Below, piece after piece: positions 42,136 to 42,740 of a stretch of DNA of 42,740 nucleotides. Numbering within the stretch: the first letter of the stretch is position 1; every line of letters begins with the position of its first letter. Origin of the DNA: a virus. Location: the IMG/VR virus record IMGVR_UViG_3300007346_000056, positions 1 to 42,740 of that record; one strand, 5' to 3'. Below the pieces are notes generated by a model. That model searched no databases, was not told the DNA's origin, and saw nothing but the letters and a program-made list of their open reading frames with translations. The translations under genes and the position numbers were made by a program.

Positions 42136-42740
42136 TTGTTTAACAAAGCAGCGGTGTTTACTGACATACATTTAGGTATGAAAGGCAACAGTCGAGTCCA
42201 TAATCAGGACTGCGAGGACTATATTGATTGGTATATTGAACAAGCCAAGGCTCACGGATGTGAAACTGGATTGTTTTGTGGTGACTGGCACCATAATCGC
42301 AACAGTCTTAACCTTACAACCATGGATACAACCATTAGGCTACTAGAAAAACTAGGTGCAGCCTTTGATAACTTCTATATGTTTGCTGGTAACCACGATT
42401 TGTACTACAAAGACAAGCGTGATATCAGTTCAACTGAGTTTGCAAGACACATACCAGGCATTACCGTAATAGATCAGATGATGGTCCAAGACGATGTTGC
42501 ACTGGTCCCGTGGTTAGTCGGCGATGAGTGGAAGAAGATCGAAAAGTTAAAAGCAAAATACTTGTTTGGTCACTTCGAACTCCCATCGTTCTATATGAAC
42601 GCTATGGTACAAATGCCCGACCACGGAGAACTAAAAGCTGAACACTTCAAGAATCAAGAGTATGTATTCAGCGGACACTTCCACAAGCGTCAGAAACAAG
42701 GCAAGGTACACTATATCGGCAATGCTTTTCCGCACAACTA
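42136..42740 (+). CDS. 47: Recombination nuclease subunit gp47 (SbcD/Mre11 family), 3' end outside window
   Basis: About 201 residues are visible before the right edge. All the front metallophosphoesterase motifs are present: FTDIHLG (D-x-H), CGDWHHNR (GD-x-x-H), AGNHDLYY (GNHD), FGHFELP and SGHFHKR (G-H-x-H). In T4, gp47 with gp46 forms the Mre11/Rad50-like complex that processes DNA ends for recombination-dependent replication; gp46 probably follows outside the window. No in-frame ATG exists upstream before a stop at 42103-42105. TTG at 42136 has GGAG (42125-42128) 7 nt before it, so I take it as the start. GTG at 42154 would cut into the first motif region. Confidence 0.88.
   Translation, partial: MFNKAAVFTDIHLGMKGNSRVHNQDCEDYIDWYIEQAKAHGCETGLFCGDWHHNRNSLNLTTMDTTIRLLEKLGAAFDNFYMFAGNHDLYYKDKRDISSTEFARHIPGITVIDQMMVQDDVALVPWLVGDEWKKIEKLKAKYLFGHFELPSFYMNAMVQMPDHGELKAEHFKNQEYVFSGHFHKRQKQGKVHYIGNAFPHN

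Overview
The window is part of the genome of a T4-like (contractile-tailed, tevenvirus-type) phage of marine type. The evidence is the run of recognisable T4 homologues (gp48-like, gp53, gp5, gp25 and gp6 of the baseplate; gp55 late sigma factor; gp47 recombination nuclease) in the arrangement I associate with cyanophages and pelagiphages. The DNA is AT-rich, genes are packed with TAATG/ATGA overlaps, and auxiliary glycosyltransferase-like and radical SAM genes are present. The host cannot be fixed from this sequence; SAR11-type or picocyanobacterial hosts are guesses from the resemblance. I see no tRNA, rRNA, CRISPR, IS element or integrase, and no gene-free stretch over 300 bases.

Layout. 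(1) 1-691, minus: a repeat protein cut by the window edge. (2) 769-2184, plus: a tail-fibre-like gene behind a late promoter. (3) 2237-4106, plus: a three-gene cassette (small DUF6356-like membrane protein, compact AMP-forming ligase of the ANL superfamily, GNAT-like acyltransferase) behind a near-consensus sigma70 promoter. (4) 4086-8934, minus: an overlapping operon of a small conserved protein, two GT-A-type glycosyltransferase-like proteins, an unknown protein, a third GT-like protein and a radical SAM protein, also behind a near-consensus sigma70 promoter. (5) 8988-41177, minus: the virion block. In transcription order it holds the tail-tube cap-like protein, gp53, a large hub-like protein, gp5 without lysozyme, a Gly/Ala-rich protein, gp25, gp6, a 4545-residue giant protein, a 200-aa structural protein, three paralogous fibre proteins and two smaller paralogous tail proteins. 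(6) 41251-42740, plus: gp55, then the start of gp47.

Regulation can be partly read from the sequence. Structural genes carry T4-late-type boxes (GATAAATA and close variants), often overlapping the stop codon of the preceding gene. gp55, gp47 and both accessory modules carry sigma70 promoters with 17-18 bp spacers. The gp55 promoter is a perfect TTGACA-N17-TATAAT. Its -35 box touches the divergent late-type box of the baseplate operon, which suggests an early-to-late switch.

The most unusual content is the ligase/acyltransferase cassette facing the glycosyltransferase/radical SAM operon, with their 3' ends overlapping by 21 bp. Both sit among the fibre genes, so a role in modifying a surface (virion fibres or host envelope) is a reasonable but unproven inference.
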